Counted from the first letter of the stretch, positions 43,326-54,436 are shown. The stretch: DNA of 64,000 bases from Mycolicibacterium sp. HK-90 (GCF_030486405.1 NZ_CP129613.1:4526001-4590000), one strand, 5' to 3'. Notes: a model not told the origin generated them from the letters alone. Numbers and translations are program-made.

Positions 43326-44529
43326 GGACGTGACCATGTTCGTAAACGAGCAATCAGGCTCGCTCGTCGACATTGTCGGCTCAGATCCTTCCGCCGGCGA
43401 ATGGCGGCACAAAGCCTTTGTCCCGGCGCCACTGGCCGACGAGATGCCGAACCTCAGCACGCCCACATTTCTCGCGGTTTCCGCAGCTCGCGCCGCATTG
43501 GCAGCCCTTGACAGTACAGCCACACAGCTTCCGGACCCCACACTGCTGCGCATGCCGGCCCTACGACGAGAAGCGCAGAGCACGTCGGCCTTGGAAGGTA
43601 CGTACGCACCTCTCGCCCAGGTTCTGACGGCAGATGACGAAGAACCGACGTCGGCGGAACTGGTCGAAATCTTGAACTACGTGCGGATGGCAAACTACGG
43701 CTTCCGGTCGGTGGCTGAAGGTCGGCCGATCTCCACACATCTCCTGGAAGATCTCCAGGGTCTGTTGATGCAGGGAACCCCGTTGGCCGACCAGTCTGGG
43801 CACATCCGTGACACGCAGGTGGTCATCGGCCGTCGGGGGGATGCACAGCCCGATCTGCTTCCGATTCATGCGGCGCGTTTCATTCCGCCACCACCCGGGG
43901 ACCACCTGACAACGGGACTCCAGGATCTCGTTGACTGGATGCGCCGCGACCACACCACGACGATCGATCCCGTCGTGGCGGCGGCGATGTCGCACTACCA
44001 GCTTGAGACACTGCACCCATTCCGGGACGGGAACGGCCGACTCGGTCGACTGCTGATAATCCTTCACCTCCACGCGGCACGCGTGTTGACCGAGCCGACG
44101 TTGACGGTCTCCCCGTGGTTCGAGGCTCGGCGCAGCGAGTACTACGACCGCTTGCTCGCAGTGAGCACCGATGGAGCGTGGGACGATTTCGTCCGCTTCT
44201 TCGCCATGGGCCTACGGGAATCCGCGAACGTCACGCGACATCAAATGCTCGAACTCGTCGGCGTGCAAGCCGAACTCAAAGAAGTAATTCGCGCATCAGC
44301 GCTACGGGCGGACAGCGCACACGCCCTCGTCGATTTCGCTGTCTCACATTCTTCGTTCACTGTCCGCAATGTCGAGGCCGGCCTCTCAGTTTCTTACGGT
44401 CGAGCCAATAAGCTCATCGGGCAGCTCATGGATCTCGGTGTTCTCGACGTCGTGGATGCGGACGCATACAAGCGCCGGTTCTTCGCACCGCGGGCCCTGA
44501 ACGTACTGACCGCAGGGGGAAGCTCGTGA
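43324..44529 (+). CDS. Fic-family protein (putative AMP transferase) with C-terminal HTH
   Basis: The 401-residue protein has the complete Fic motif HPFRDGNGRLGR near residue 230, whose His performs AMP (or related) transfer to protein hydroxyls. TSALEG at about 85-90 fits the [S/T]xxxE[G/N] inhibitory helix of class II Fic proteins, so activity is probably autoinhibited. The C terminus (VRNVEAGLSVSYGRANKLIGQL) is a winged-helix DNA-binding segment. It overlaps hsdR through GTGA. A role in regulating the restriction locus is inferred from context. Confidence 0.87.
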   Translation: MDVTMFVNEQSGSLVDIVGSDPSAGEWRHKAFVPAPLADEMPNLSTPTFLAVSAARAALAALDSTATQLPDPTLLRMPALRREAQSTSALEGTYAPLAQVLTADDEEPTSAELVEILNYVRMANYGFRSVAEGRPISTHLLEDLQGLLMQGTPLADQSGHIRDTQVVIGRRGDAQPDLLPIHAARFIPPPPGDHLTTGLQDLVDWMRRDHTTTIDPVVAAAMSHYQLETLHPFRDGNGRLGRLLIILHLHAARVLTEPTLTVSPWFEARRSEYYDRLLAVSTDGAWDDFVRFFAMGLRESANVTRHQMLELVGVQAELKEVIRASALRADSAHALVDFAVSHSSFTVRNVEAGLSVSYGRANKLIGQLMDLGVLDVVDADAYKRRFFAPRALNVLTAGGSS

Positions 44530-47500
44530 CCAACTTCGCTTTCGTCGGTGCGGCCGACTGGCCGGAGATCAATGCCGACTGTGCGCGCGCCGAAAGCTAT
44601 CTCAACTCGGACCCACGCGCGTCCTGCATCTATGGCCGACGTGCCGTCGAGCTCCTGGTGGACCTGCTGTACGACCTCCTGGCCCTGCCGCTGCCCTACA
44701 AGAACGACCTGTCGGCGCGCATCAACGAGTCACCGTTTCGCGCCAAGGTCGAGCCGAAGATCGTCCACAAGCTCAACCTGATCCGCAAAGCCGGCAATGC
44801 CGCCGTGCACGAACAGAAGCCGATCGCCCCGGCGATCGCCCTCGGCGTGCTGCGCGAGCTGCACCACGTCATGGTGTGGGCGGTGTTCCACCACTCGGCC
44901 TACCCGAAAGCAGCGCCGTTGAAGCTGGCTTTCGACCCCAAGTTGGCTGCGAAGGCCGCTCCCCTGAGCCGCCAAGAAGTGGCACAACTCGCGGCGAAGT
45001 TCAAAGCCCAGGACGAGGCACACGCCAAGGCACTGGCGGAGAAGGACGAGCTCGCGGCCGCCCGCGATGCCGAAATCGCCAAACTGCGTGAGGAAGTCAA
45101 AAAGGCTCAGGCTGCCAACAAGCAACCTGACGACCGCGACTACACCGAGACCGAAACCCGCGACACGTTCATCGACCTCATGTTGGGCGAGGCCGGGTGG
45201 CCACTGGCAGACGCCAAGGACCGCGAGTACAAGGTCACCGGCATGCCGCCCGACAACGGCGCTGGATACGTCGACTATGTGTTGTGGGGCGCCGACGGAC
45301 TGCCACTGGCGGTGGTGGAGGCCAAACGCACCACCAAAAGCCCGCACCTCGGCCAGCAGCAGGCCAAACTGTATGCCGACTGTTTGGAGGCCACGACGGG
45401 CCGTCGGCCGGTCATCTTCTACACCAACGGTTTTGAGCACTGGATCTGGGACGATGCAGCGGGTTATCCACCGCGGGACATCCACGGGTTCTACACCCGT
45501 GACGAACTGGAACTCATGATCCAGCGGCGCTCGACGCGCCAACCGCTCACGAACGCCCCGATCGACTCGGCGATTGTCGAACGCCACTACCAACACCGCG
45601 CCATCCGAGCGATCGACGAAAGCTTCACCGACAAGCGTCGCGAAGCGTTGTTGGTGATGGCCACCGGTTCAGGCAAGACCCGCACCGTCATCGCACTGGT
45701 CAAGCAACTCATGGAGGCCAACTGGGTCAAGCGAGTGCTGTTCCTGGCCGACCGCACCGCGCTCGTCACCCAGGCCGCCAACGCGTTCAAGGCTCATCTG
45801 CCCGACGCCACCACGGTGAACCTATTGACCGAGAAGGTCACCGACGGTCGCGTCTACGTCAGCACCTACCCGACGATGATGAACCTGATCAACGACACCG
45901 GTTCGGGAAAAAGGAAGTTCGGCCCCGGCTACTTCGACCTGGTGGTCATCGACGAAGCCCACCGTTCCGTCTACCAGAAGTACCGGGCCATCTTCGACTG
46001 GTTCGACTCCTTGCTGGTCGGTCTGACCGCGACCCCGAAGGACGAGGTCGACCACAACACCTACCGGCTGTTCCGTCTCGAGGATGGCGTACCCACCGAT
46101 GCCTACGGACTCGACGACGCGGTCAAGGAGGGCTTCCTGGTGCCCGCCGTTGGAATCGCCGGCGGCACAAAGGTCCTCGACCGCGGCATCCGGTATGCCG
46201 ACCTGTCCGAGGACGAGAAAGACGAATGGGAATCCCTGGACTGGGGTGACGATACCCCGGACGAGATCACCTCCGAGGAAGTGAACAAGGTCCTGTTCAA
46301 CGAAAGCACGGTCGACATGGTGCTCGCCGACCTGATGGCCAAAGGACATCGAGTCGCCGCCGGCGACCGGTTGGGCAAAACGATCATCTTCGCCAAGAAC
46401 CGCGACCACGCCGAATTCATCGCCCGTCGTTTCGACATCCAATACCCGCACTTGGCAGGGCATTTCGCGCGCGTCATCACCCACGGCATCTCGCATGCGC
46501 AATCGCTGATCGACGACTTCTCCGTCGCCGAGAAGGCGCCGCACATCGCGATCTCGGTGGACATGCTCGACACCGGCATCGACGTACCCGAAGTCGTCAA
46601 TCTGGTTTTCTTCAAACTGGTGCGCTCCAAGACGAAGTTCTGGCAGATGATCGGACGCGGCACCCGACTGTGCCCTGACCTGTTCGGCCCCGGGCAGCAC
46701 AAACAGAACTTCTATGTCTTCGATTATTGCGGAAACCTCGAACACTTCAGCCAGGACCTGCCCGGATCGCCTGGGTCGTTGCAGAAGTCGTTGAACCAGA
46801 GGCTGTTCGAAACCCGTCTGGGCTTGATCACCGCGCTCGATCACCTGCAGCCACCCACCGATCCCGATCCCGGTGAAGGGCAGGGAACCGAAACCGACCG
46901 TGGCCTGCGCGTCGACGTGGCATGGTCGCTGCACCGCATCGTGGCCGGGATGACACTGGACAACTTCCTGGTGCGTCCACATCGTCGGCTGGTCGAGCAG
47001 TACGCACAGTGGGAACCCTGGGCGGGCGCACTGAGCAACGAGACCGCCTCCGACGTCGCTGAATCGCTGGCCGGCCTGCCGTCAACGCACAAAGACGACG
47101 ACGAGGACGCCAAGCGTTTCGACATGCTGATCCTCCGTCGCCAGCTTGCCCAACTCGAAGGCGATGCCCTTGCCGCCGAACGACTACGCGAGAAGATCCA
47201 GGACATCGCATCGGGCCTGCTGAACCAGACCGCGATTCCCTCGATCGCCGCGCAACAGGAGCTGCTGGACGACGTCGCCGGCGACCAATGGTGGGTCGAC
47301 ATCACCCTGCCGATGCTCGAGCATGCGCGTCGCAAACTACGGGGGCTACTGAGGTTCCTCGAGAAATCCAAGAAGGTCGTCGTCTACACCGACTTCGCCG
47401 ACGAACTCGGACAGTCCACCATCGTCGACCTGCCCGGCATCACACCCGGCACCAACTGGGAACGATTCGAGCTCAAGGCCAAGGCGTATCTCAAGCAGCA

Positions 47501-47939
47501 TCAAGACCACATCGCGCTGCAACGCCTGCGCCGCAACAAGCCGTTGACCCATGCCGATCTCGTGGCACTCGAAGACATGCTCGTCGACAGCGGCACCGGA
47601 GGTGCGGACGACATCGCACTCGCCAAGGAACAGGCGCATGGGCTGGGCCTGTTCATCCGCGGACTCGTAGGTCTCGACCATGAGGCTGCCGTCGACGCCT
47701 TCTCCACGTTCCTCGACGGCACAAAATTCAGCGCCGACCAGATCCGGTTCATCAACCTCATCATCACCGAACTCACTGCCAACGGCGTCGTCGAACCCGC
47801 TCGCCTGTACGAATCCCCCTACATCGACCACGCACCGACCGGGCCCGATGATGTGTTCCCCGAGACTGATGTGGACAACATCGTCCAGATTCTGAACACC
47901 GTGAAGGGAAATGCCGTACCGGCCGACGGGGTTGCGTAG
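44526..47939 (+). CDS. hsdR: Type I restriction endonuclease/translocase subunit HsdR
   Basis: The 1137-residue protein consists of an N-terminal DUF4145 domain (1-130), a coiled coil (about 150-200), a PD-(D/E)xK nuclease with the catalytic EAK near 264 (VVEAKRTT), an SF2 translocase with Walker A MATGSGKT (~375), DEAH (~475), TATPKD and QMIGRGTR, and a C-terminal EcoEI-type domain. It is intact and coupled to fic, 6.2 kb from hsdM-hsdS. The complex should require all three Hsd subunits. Confidence 0.93.
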   Translation: MTNFAFVGAADWPEINADCARAESYLNSDPRASCIYGRRAVELLVDLLYDLLALPLPYKNDLSARINESPFRAKVEPKIVHKLNLIRKAGNAAVHEQKPIAPAIALGVLRELHHVMVWAVFHHSAYPKAAPLKLAFDPKLAAKAAPLSRQEVAQLAAKFKAQDEAHAKALAEKDELAAARDAEIAKLREEVKKAQAANKQPDDRDYTETETRDTFIDLMLGEAGWPLADAKDREYKVTGMPPDNGAGYVDYVLWGADGLPLAVVEAKRTTKSPHLGQQQAKLYADCLEATTGRRPVIFYTNGFEHWIWDDAAGYPPRDIHGFYTRDELELMIQRRSTRQPLTNAPIDSAIVERHYQHRAIRAIDESFTDKRREALLVMATGSGKTRTVIALVKQLMEANWVKRVLFLADRTALVTQAANAFKAHLPDATTVNLLTEKVTDGRVYVSTYPTMMNLINDTGSGKRKFGPGYFDLVVIDEAHRSVYQKYRAIFDWFDSLLVGLTATPKDEVDHNTYRLFRLEDGVPTDAYGLDDAVKEGFLVPAVGIAGGTKVLDRGIRYADLSEDEKDEWESLDWGDDTPDEITSEEVNKVLFNESTVDMVLADLMAKGHRVAAGDRLGKTIIFAKNRDHAEFIARRFDIQYPHLAGHFARVITHGISHAQSLIDDFSVAEKAPHIAISVDMLDTGIDVPEVVNLVFFKLVRSKTKFWQMIGRGTRLCPDLFGPGQHKQNFYVFDYCGNLEHFSQDLPGSPGSLQKSLNQRLFETRLGLITALDHLQPPTDPDPGEGQGTETDRGLRVDVAWSLHRIVAGMTLDNFLVRPHRRLVEQYAQWEPWAGALSNETASDVAESLAGLPSTHKDDDEDAKRFDMLILRRQLAQLEGDALAAERLREKIQDIASGLLNQTAIPSIAAQQELLDDVAGDQWWVDITLPMLEHARRKLRGLLRFLEKSKKVVVYTDFADELGQSTIVDLPGITPGTNWERFELKAKAYLKQHQDHIALQRLRRNKPLTHADLVALEDMLVDSGTGGADDIALAKEQAHGLGLFIRGLVGLDHEAAVDAFSTFLDGTKFSADQIRFINLIITELTANGVVEPARLYESPYIDHAPTGPDDVFPETDVDNIVQILNTVKGNAVPADGVA

Positions 47940-47972
47940 TCAATTCCGCGACCATGCCGCACACTCTGTGAC

Positions 47973-48719
47973 GTGACGACGCGCCTCGATAGCTGGGAAC
48001 ACCGCGCCGAGTGGCCGCTGGCTGCGGTGGCAGCCGTCTTCCTGGCCGCCTACACCGTCGAAGTCCTCGTGCAGCCTCGTGGCCTGGGTGCCCATGCAGT
48101 CACCCTGGCCACCTGGCTGTCCTGGGCAGTGTTCAGCGCCGACTACGCGGCACGCCTGTACCTCGCCCCAGACCGCAGGCAATGGTTTGTGCGGCATCTC
48201 GCCGACCTGGCGATCGTCTTGCTGCCGCTGCTACGGCCATTGCGGCTGCTGCGGCTCATCGTGTTGATCGGAGTGCTGCAGAAAGCCGTCGGCAACGCGA
48301 TCCGCGGCAAGGTGATCCTCTACACCATCTCGGGTGCGGTGCTGCTGGTCTACGTCGCGTCACTGGCGGTGCTGCAGGCCGAGCGCGGTCATCCCGACGC
48401 CCACATCACCGATTTCGGCGATGCCGTCTGGTGGGCGATCACCACCATCACCACGGTCGGCTATGGCGACATGTTCCCGGTCACCACCACCGGACGAATC
48501 ATCGCCGCGTTGTTGATGATCGGCGGGATCAGCCTGGTCGGCTCCATCACCGCGACGATCGCGTCCTGGATCGTGCAGAGCGTGACCGTCGACGACGCGG
48601 CCACCGCAGCTGCGACGGCGGCACACATCAACGAGCTGCGCGCCGAGATCGCGTCGCTGCGGGAGGAATTGCGGCAGGCACCGGCCGTCGAAGGCTCGGG
48701 ACCCGACTACCGACCGTGA
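47973..48719 (+). CDS. Voltage-gated-type K+ channel
   Basis: The 248-residue membrane protein has five or six helices; RPLRLLRLIVLIG resembles a voltage-sensing S4, followed by a pore helix and the selectivity filter TTVGYGD near residue 160. The C-terminal coiled coil (HINELRAEIASLREELR) may drive tetramer formation. It starts 33 bp after hsdR. It ends at a strong hairpin, so it may be the last gene of the fic-hsdR transcript. Confidence 0.85.
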   Translation: MTTRLDSWEHRAEWPLAAVAAVFLAAYTVEVLVQPRGLGAHAVTLATWLSWAVFSADYAARLYLAPDRRQWFVRHLADLAIVLLPLLRPLRLLRLIVLIGVLQKAVGNAIRGKVILYTISGAVLLVYVASLAVLQAERGHPDAHITDFGDAVWWAITTITTVGYGDMFPVTTTGRIIAALLMIGGISLVGSITATIASWIVQSVTVDDAATAAATAAHINELRAEIASLREELRQAPAVEGSGPDYRP

Positions 48720-48748
48720 ACCCTGATATCGCAGGCGATATCAGGGTT
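48719..48748. terminator. Hairpin terminator after the K+ channel gene
   Basis: The 13-bp arms AACCCTGATATCG and CGATATCAGGGTT pair perfectly around a CAGG loop; the left arm starts with the last base of the stop codon. It separates the channel gene from the tRNA gene on the other strand and can act in both directions. Confidence 0.75.
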
Positions 48749-48770
48749 GGAGGTCACATACGACTTTGAG

Positions 48771-48854
48771 TGCGGGCGGTGGGACTCGAACCCACACGTT
48801 CTTTCGAACACGGGCACCTAAAGCCCGGGCGTCTGCCAATTCCGCCACGCCCGC
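48771..48854 (-). tRNA. tRNA-Leu(UAG)
   Basis: The 84-nt cloverleaf has a GCGGGCG/CGCCCGC acceptor stem with discriminator A, a D arm (GGCGGAATTGGCAGACGC region), an anticodon loop TTTAGGT giving UAG, a long leucine-type variable arm (GTTCGAAAGAAC) and a T arm GTGGGTTCGAGTCCCAC. CCA is not encoded. Its 3' end faces the restriction locus, but I found no second copy of the 3' end that would mark an integrated element. Confidence 0.95.
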
Positions 48855-48940
48855 ATGGAGCGCGCTCAGCCTACCGCAGGCACCAGCCTCTCACCTCGAC
48901 ACATTCGTCGGCCCGAAGCGCCGCGCCGTACCATGGACGA

Positions 48941-49324
48941 ATGTCCACTACACGGCGTAGGAGACCAGCGCTCATCGCGCTGGTGTGTCTCGGCGCCGCC
49001 GGCTGCCTGGCGCTGGCGTGGTGGCAGTGGACGCGGTACGAGTCCGCCTCGGGCACCTTCCAGAACCTGGGCTACGCCCTGCAGTGGCCGATGTTCGCCG
49101 GGTTCTGCTTCTACGCGTACTACAAGTTCGTCCGGTACGAAGATGCCCCACCGGAGCGGCCGAGCGACGAGCTCACCGAGATCCCCGCAGGCCTGCTGCC
49201 GGAGCGGCCCAAGTCCGCCACCCCGGACGCCGCCGATCACGAACTCTCCGAGTACAACGCCTACCTTGCCGAGCTGGCCACGTCCGATGTCCAGCCCGAG
49301 ACGAAAGACAGGACCGATAGATGA
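48941..49324 (+). CDS. lprD: LprD-like small membrane/lipoprotein
   Basis: The 127-residue protein has a short basic start (MSTTRRRR), a hydrophobic segment with a weak lipobox (GAAGC), a second membrane segment (ALQWPMFAGFCFYAYYKFVRY) and an acidic tail. Sequence and position next to the DUF3817 gene, rdgB and rph match M. tuberculosis Rv1343c (LprD). The function is unknown. It overlaps the next gene by ATGA. Confidence 0.8.
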   Translation: MSTTRRRRPALIALVCLGAAGCLALAWWQWTRYESASGTFQNLGYALQWPMFAGFCFYAYYKFVRYEDAPPERPSDELTEIPAGLLPERPKSATPDAADHELSEYNAYLAELATSDVQPETKDRTDR

Positions 49325-49683
49325 CCGCACCAGAACCGAGGACCGAGGTCACGCCCGCCGTTTCGACGCCCAAGGAGACCATCCGCAAGGCGCTGCTGGG
49401 CTACCGGGTGTTCGCGTGGGCGACCGGCCTGTGGCTGATCGCCCTCTGCTACGAGATGGTGCTCAAGTACATCGTGCAGGTCGACAATCCCCCGGGCTGG
49501 ATCGGTGTGGTGCACGGCTGGGTGTACTTCATCTACCTGATGTTCACCGCCAACCTTGCGGTCAAGATCCGCTGGCCCATCGGCAAGGCCATCGGAGTTC
49601 TGCTGGCCGGCACCATCCCGCTGCTGGGCATCATCGTCGAGCACTTCAACACCCGCGACATCAAGGAACGCTTCGAGCTGTAG
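49321..49683 (+). CDS. DUF3817 membrane protein (Rv1342c-like)
   Basis: The 120-residue protein has three membrane helices (VFAWATGLWLIALCYEMVL, VHGWVYFIYLMFTANLAVKI, IGVLLAGTIPLLGIIVEHF) and the DUF3817 conserved HGWVY. It corresponds to Rv1342c. It is translationally coupled to lprD; the pair converges with rdgB. Confidence 0.85.
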   Translation: MTAPEPRTEVTPAVSTPKETIRKALLGYRVFAWATGLWLIALCYEMVLKYIVQVDNPPGWIGVVHGWVYFIYLMFTANLAVKIRWPIGKAIGVLLAGTIPLLGIIVEHFNTRDIKERFEL

Positions 49684-49712
49684 CTGCCGCGGGCTCTGAG
49701 ACGGCCGACGCC

Positions 49713-50318
49713 CTAAGACCCCGCCAGCTCCCGCAGCGCAGGCACCAACAACGCCAGCGCGCGGCCGCGGTGCGATGCCGCGTCTTTCTCGGCGGCCGTC
49801 AGCTCGGCGGCAGTGCGGTCAGAACCTTCAGGCAGGAACACCGGGTCATACCCGAACCCGCCATCACCGCGCGGCGAACGCGTGACGGTACCGGGCCACT
49901 CGCCCCGCACCACGGTCTGACCCGATGCAGAGACCAACGCGCACGCCGACACGAACGCCGCCCCGCGCCGAGAATCCGGCACGTCGGCCAACTGGCCCAG
50001 CAGCAGTGCGGTGTTGGCGGCGTCGTCTCCGTGCCGCCCGGACCATCGCGCCGACAAGACGCCGGGCATCCCGTTCAGGGCCGAGACCGAGATCCCCGAA
50101 TCGTCTGCCACACAGGCCAACCCGGTGGCCCGGAAGCCGTCCGCAGCTTTGGCCAGGGCGTTCTCCTCGAACGTCGCTCCGGTTTCGGGTGCCTCGTCGT
50201 ACGCAGCCACATCGGCCAGCGACAACAACTCCAGACCGACTATCCCGGCGGCATCCAGCACCCGCCGCAGCTCGGCCAGCTTCTTCGGGTTACGGCTGGC
50301 GACAAGTAACGAGGGCAC
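49713..50318 (-). CDS. rdgB: XTP/dITP pyrophosphatase (RdgB/HAM1)
   Basis: The 201-residue house-cleaning enzyme has SRNPKK, FEENALAKA, ADDSGI and a C-terminal SHRGRAL. It hydrolyses dITP and XTP to keep deaminated purines out of DNA. The GTG start follows the rph stop without a gap, the conserved mycobacterial rph-rdgB arrangement. Confidence 0.93.
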   Translation of the reverse strand: MPSLLVASRNPKKLAELRRVLDAAGIVGLELLSLADVAAYDEAPETGATFEENALAKAADGFRATGLACVADDSGISVSALNGMPGVLSARWSGRHGDDAANTALLLGQLADVPDSRRGAAFVSACALVSASGQTVVRGEWPGTVTRSPRGDGGFGYDPVFLPEGSDRTAAELTAAEKDAASHRGRALALLVPALRELAGS

Positions 50319-51098
50319 TCAGCTTCCAAACGCCTTCTTGGGGGCCGGCCCTTCCGGCAGCACACCCGGGTACGGCAGTTCCAGTGCCTCGCGCTGGATC
50401 ACGAACAGTTGCTCGCAGGCTCCGAGCGCGGCGTCGAGCATCTTGTCCAGCGTGGAGCGCGGGAACGTCGCGCCCTCGCCGGTCCCCTGGATCTCGACCA
50501 GGGTGCCGGTGTCGGTCGCGACGACGTTCATGTCGACCTCGGCGCGCGAATCCTCGACATAGGGCAGGTCGACGCGGACGCGGCCGTCGACCACGCCCAC
50601 CGAGACCGCGGCGATCGCACACGACAGCGGCCGCGGATCGGAAAGCCGCCCGGCCGCAGCCAGATACGTGACGGCATCGGACAGTGCCACGTAGGCACCG
50701 GTGATCGCCGCGGTGCGGGTACCGCCGTCGGCCTGCAACACATCGCAGTCGATGGCGATGGTGTTCTCCCCCAGCGCCCCGAGGTCGATGCACGCCCGCA
50801 ACGAGCGCCCGACCAGACGACTGATCTCCTGGGTGCGCCCACCCACACGGCCCTTGACCGATTCGCGGTCCGAGCGGTCGTGGGTGGCGGCGGGCAGCAT
50901 GGCGTACTCGGCGGTCAGCCAACCCTGCCCGGAACCCTTGCGCCAGCGCGGCACGCCCTCGGTGACCGAGGCGGTGCACATGACGCGGGTCTGACCGAAC
51001 TCGACCAGCACCGAGCCGGCGGGGTGCGACGTGAATCCGCGGGTGATGGTTACCGGACGCAGCTCGTCATCGAGACGGCCGTCTTCTCGCTTCGACAC
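50319..51098 (-). CDS. rph: Ribonuclease PH
   Basis: The 259-residue phosphorolytic exoribonuclease shows REDGR at the N terminus, TEYAMLP-like ([14 protein letters not shown]) and [18 protein letters not shown], all hallmarks of RNase PH. It trims tRNA 3' ends. It is the upstream partner of rdgB. Confidence 0.95.
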   Translation of the reverse strand: MSKREDGRLDDELRPVTITRGFTSHPAGSVLVEFGQTRVMCTASVTEGVPRWRKGSGQGWLTAEYAMLPAATHDRSDRESVKGRVGGRTQEISRLVGRSLRACIDLGALGENTIAIDCDVLQADGGTRTAAITGAYVALSDAVTYLAAAGRLSDPRPLSCAIAAVSVGVVDGRVRVDLPYVEDSRAEVDMNVVATDTGTLVEIQGTGEGATFPRSTLDKMLDAALGACEQLFVIQREALELPYPGVLPEGPAPKKAFGS

Positions 51099-51117
51099 CC
51101 GGCCAACCCTAGCGGAG

Positions 51118-51885
51118 TCAGCCGCGGGTGACGTCGAACGTCTCGCCGCACACCACGGCGTGTACCGGGCCGTCGAACTCGGCCTTGGCTTCGCTGATCA
51201 CGTCCTCGCGGGAGGTCCACGGCGGGATGTGGGTCAACAGCAGCTCACCGACGCCGGCCGCGGCGGCGGCCCGCCCGGCCTCGGTACCGGACAGGTGCAG
51301 CTTGGGCGGGCGGGACGGGTCGTGCGTCCACGACGCCTCGCAGAGAAAGACGTCGGCTCCGCGCGCCAGCTCGACCAGCGCATCGCAGTAGCCGGTGTCA
51401 CCGCTGTAGACGAGTGTCGCCCCGGACGGGTCGGTGAAGCGCATGCCGTAGGACTCGGTCGGATGACACACCAGGCGCGGGGTCACGTTGAGCGTGCCCA
51501 GTTGCACCGGGGTGCCGTCCACCCACTGCTTCACCTCGAAGATGTCGGTGAAATCGTCGATCTCGCCGCCCTCGGGTGACGACGCCGCCCCCAACCGGGC
51601 CCAGGTGTTGGCCGGCCCGTACATCAGCCCGCGCTCGGTGGCGGGAATGGGGTGATACCGGCGCCAGACGAACAGCCCGGGCAGATCGAGGCAGTGGTCG
51701 GCATGCAGATGCGACAGCAACACGTTGACCGAATTCGGGTCGGCGTAACGCTGCAGCGCACCCAGCACGCCGCCGCCGAAGTCGACGACCATCGGAACCG
51801 TGTCCGGTGCGGTGACCAGATAACCAGAGGCTGCCGAATCCGGGCCGACAACGCTGCCGGAGCATCCCAGGATGGTCAATCGCAC
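51118..51885 (-). CDS. MBL-fold hydrolase, Rv1339-like (reported cyclic-AMP phosphodiesterase)
   Basis: The 255-residue metallo-beta-lactamase fold has [11 protein letters not shown] (metal site), VCHPTESYG and YSGDTGYC. The orthologue Rv1339 has been described as an atypical class II cAMP phosphodiesterase; older annotation groups it with arylsulfatase/RNase Z-like proteins. The GTG at 51885 starts at the conserved [11 protein letters not shown]. It lies between rph and murI as in M. tuberculosis. Confidence 0.87.
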   Translation of the reverse strand: MRLTILGCSGSVVGPDSAASGYLVTAPDTVPMVVDFGGGVLGALQRYADPNSVNVLLSHLHADHCLDLPGLFVWRRYHPIPATERGLMYGPANTWARLGAASSPEGGEIDDFTDIFEVKQWVDGTPVQLGTLNVTPRLVCHPTESYGMRFTDPSGATLVYSGDTGYCDALVELARGADVFLCEASWTHDPSRPPKLHLSGTEAGRAAAAAGVGELLLTHIPPWTSREDVISEAKAEFDGPVHAVVCGETFDVTRG

Positions 51886-51949
51886 AATGTCTAGCTTGCC
51901 ATGCCCGATGTGCGCGTTGCCAAGACATCGCCGGTTTGGGCGATGGAGA

Positions 51950-52774
51950 TCATTTTCCGGCGCCGGCGTGACGCCGGACCTGACGCGCGCCGTCCAGGCC
52001 CGGACCCAGGAAGCGGGCGGCCAGCGCGGTGAACGCCTCAGGATCGCCGGTGGCCTCGAACACCCGTCGGGCCGGGCCGGATTCGTGAGGTTTCAGCAAA
52101 TCGAGCTCGGTGAGCATCCGGAGCAGGTCCTTGGCGGTCTCCTCGGCCGAGGACACCAGGGTGACGTTGTCGCCCATCGCCAACTGGATGAGCCCGGACA
52201 ACATCGGGTAGTGCGTGCACCCCAGCACCAGGGTGTCGACCTCTGCACGCTGCAAGGGCTCGAGGTAACCCTCGGCGAGTCCGAGTACCTGGCGGCCGCT
52301 GGTCACCCCGCGCTCCACGAAGTCGACGAACCGCGGGCAGGCCACGCCGATCACCTCGGTGTCGCGGGCCGCGGCGAAGGCGTCCTGATAGGCGCCAGAG
52401 GCGATGGTGGCCGCAGTGCCGATCACGCCGATCCGCCCGTTGCGGGTGGCCGCCACCGCACGCCGCACCGCGGGGAGGATCACCTCGACCACCGGCACCG
52501 GCGAGTAGCGTTCGCGCGCGTCGCGCAGGCAGGCCGACGACGCGGTGTTGCAGGCGATCACCAGAGCCTTGACGCCGCGGGCGACGAGGTCGTCACCGAT
52601 CGCGAGCGAGTGCGCCCGGATCTCGGGAATGGCCAACGGGCCGTACGGACCGTTCCCGGTGTCACCGACATAGATGATGTCCTCGTCGGGCAACTGGTCG
52701 ATGATCGCGCGGGCCACGGTCAGGCCGCCGACGCCGGAGTCGAAGATGCCGACGGGTGCGAAAGCGTTGTTCAT
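51950..52774 (-). CDS. murI: Glutamate racemase MurI
   Basis: The 274-residue racemase has [21 protein letters not shown], the two catalytic cysteines in ACNTASS and GCTHYPML. It makes D-Glu for peptidoglycan. The ATG at 52774 overlaps the rhomboid stop (ATGA); the frame continues open far upstream but that part is the rhomboid gene read out of frame. Confidence 0.95.
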   Translation of the reverse strand: MNNAFAPVGIFDSGVGGLTVARAIIDQLPDEDIIYVGDTGNGPYGPLAIPEIRAHSLAIGDDLVARGVKALVIACNTASSACLRDARERYSPVPVVEVILPAVRRAVAATRNGRIGVIGTAATIASGAYQDAFAAARDTEVIGVACPRFVDFVERGVTSGRQVLGLAEGYLEPLQRAEVDTLVLGCTHYPMLSGLIQLAMGDNVTLVSSAEETAKDLLRMLTELDLLKPHESGPARRVFEATGDPEAFTALAARFLGPGLDGARQVRRHAGAGK

Positions 52775-53430
52775 GAGGTGAGCTGGTTGGGGCGCTTGCG
52801 CGCTTCCCGCGCCTTGCGTTCCGGGCCGGACAGCAGGTACGCCGCGATCAAACCGGCGATGGCGCCGCTCAGGTGGCCCTGCCAGGAGACCCCCGCATTG
52901 CCCGGCAGCACCCCGAACAGCACGCCGCCGTAGACGAACAGCACGACGACGCCGATGACGATCTCCCACACGTTGCGGGTGAAGAAGCCGAACACGATCA
53001 GGAACGCCAGCCAGCCGAAGATCAGGCCGGATGCGCCGATGTGAGTGCTCGTGCACTGCACCGTCACGTACGGGCAGTGCAGACCGATGTTGCCGATCAC
53101 CCAGGTGCCGAAGCCGCCGAGAATCCAGATGATCGCGGTGGCGGCGATGAACCGTCCCATCCCGGCCAGCGTCATCAGAAAACCGAGCACCAGCGCGGGC
53201 ACGGTGTTGGCGATCAGGTGCGGCCAACCGCCGTGCAGCAGGGGCGCCCACAGGATGCCCCACAGTCCATCGGTCTGCAGTGGCCGGATGCCGTCCTGAT
53301 CGAGCCGGTGGCCCATGGCGGTGTCGACGATTTCGATGACCCACAGCAGTACGACGAAGCTGACGATCGTCAGGCCGCCGACCAGCCACGCGGGTCGTTT
53401 TTTCGGTGCGGTCGAAGGGAGGTTGGTCAT
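52771..53430 (-). CDS. Rhomboid-family intramembrane serine protease
   Basis: The 219-residue protein has six predicted helices, the catalytic Ser in [10 protein letters not shown] and the His in [11 protein letters not shown], forming the rhomboid dyad. It matches Rv1337. The ATG at 53430 lies 10 bp after the cysM stop. The C-terminal tail is basic. Confidence 0.9.
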   Translation of the reverse strand: MTNLPSTAPKKRPAWLVGGLTIVSFVVLLWVIEIVDTAMGHRLDQDGIRPLQTDGLWGILWAPLLHGGWPHLIANTVPALVLGFLMTLAGMGRFIAATAIIWILGGFGTWVIGNIGLHCPYVTVQCTSTHIGASGLIFGWLAFLIVFGFFTRNVWEIVIGVVVLFVYGGVLFGVLPGNAGVSWQGHLSGAIAGLIAAYLLSGPERKAREARKRPNQLTS

Positions 53431-53440
53431 ACCCGCCCGC

Positions 53441-54436
<996 letters not shown>

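Noticed and set aside
36862..47939. Restriction locus as a recently acquired mobile element
   Set aside because: There is no transposase, integrase or terminal repeat; lower GC is limited mainly to hsdS and the neighbouring small genes, which is common for hsdS anyway.
48771..48854. tRNA-Leu as attachment site of an integrated island carrying the restriction locus
   Set aside because: The 3' end faces the locus, but I saw no second copy of the tRNA 3' end and no integrase or phage gene.
52775..53389. N-terminal extension of murI to a 479-codon frame
   Set aside because: The extra part is the rhomboid gene read in another frame; MurI homology begins at the ATG at 52774, preceded by an ATGA overlap.
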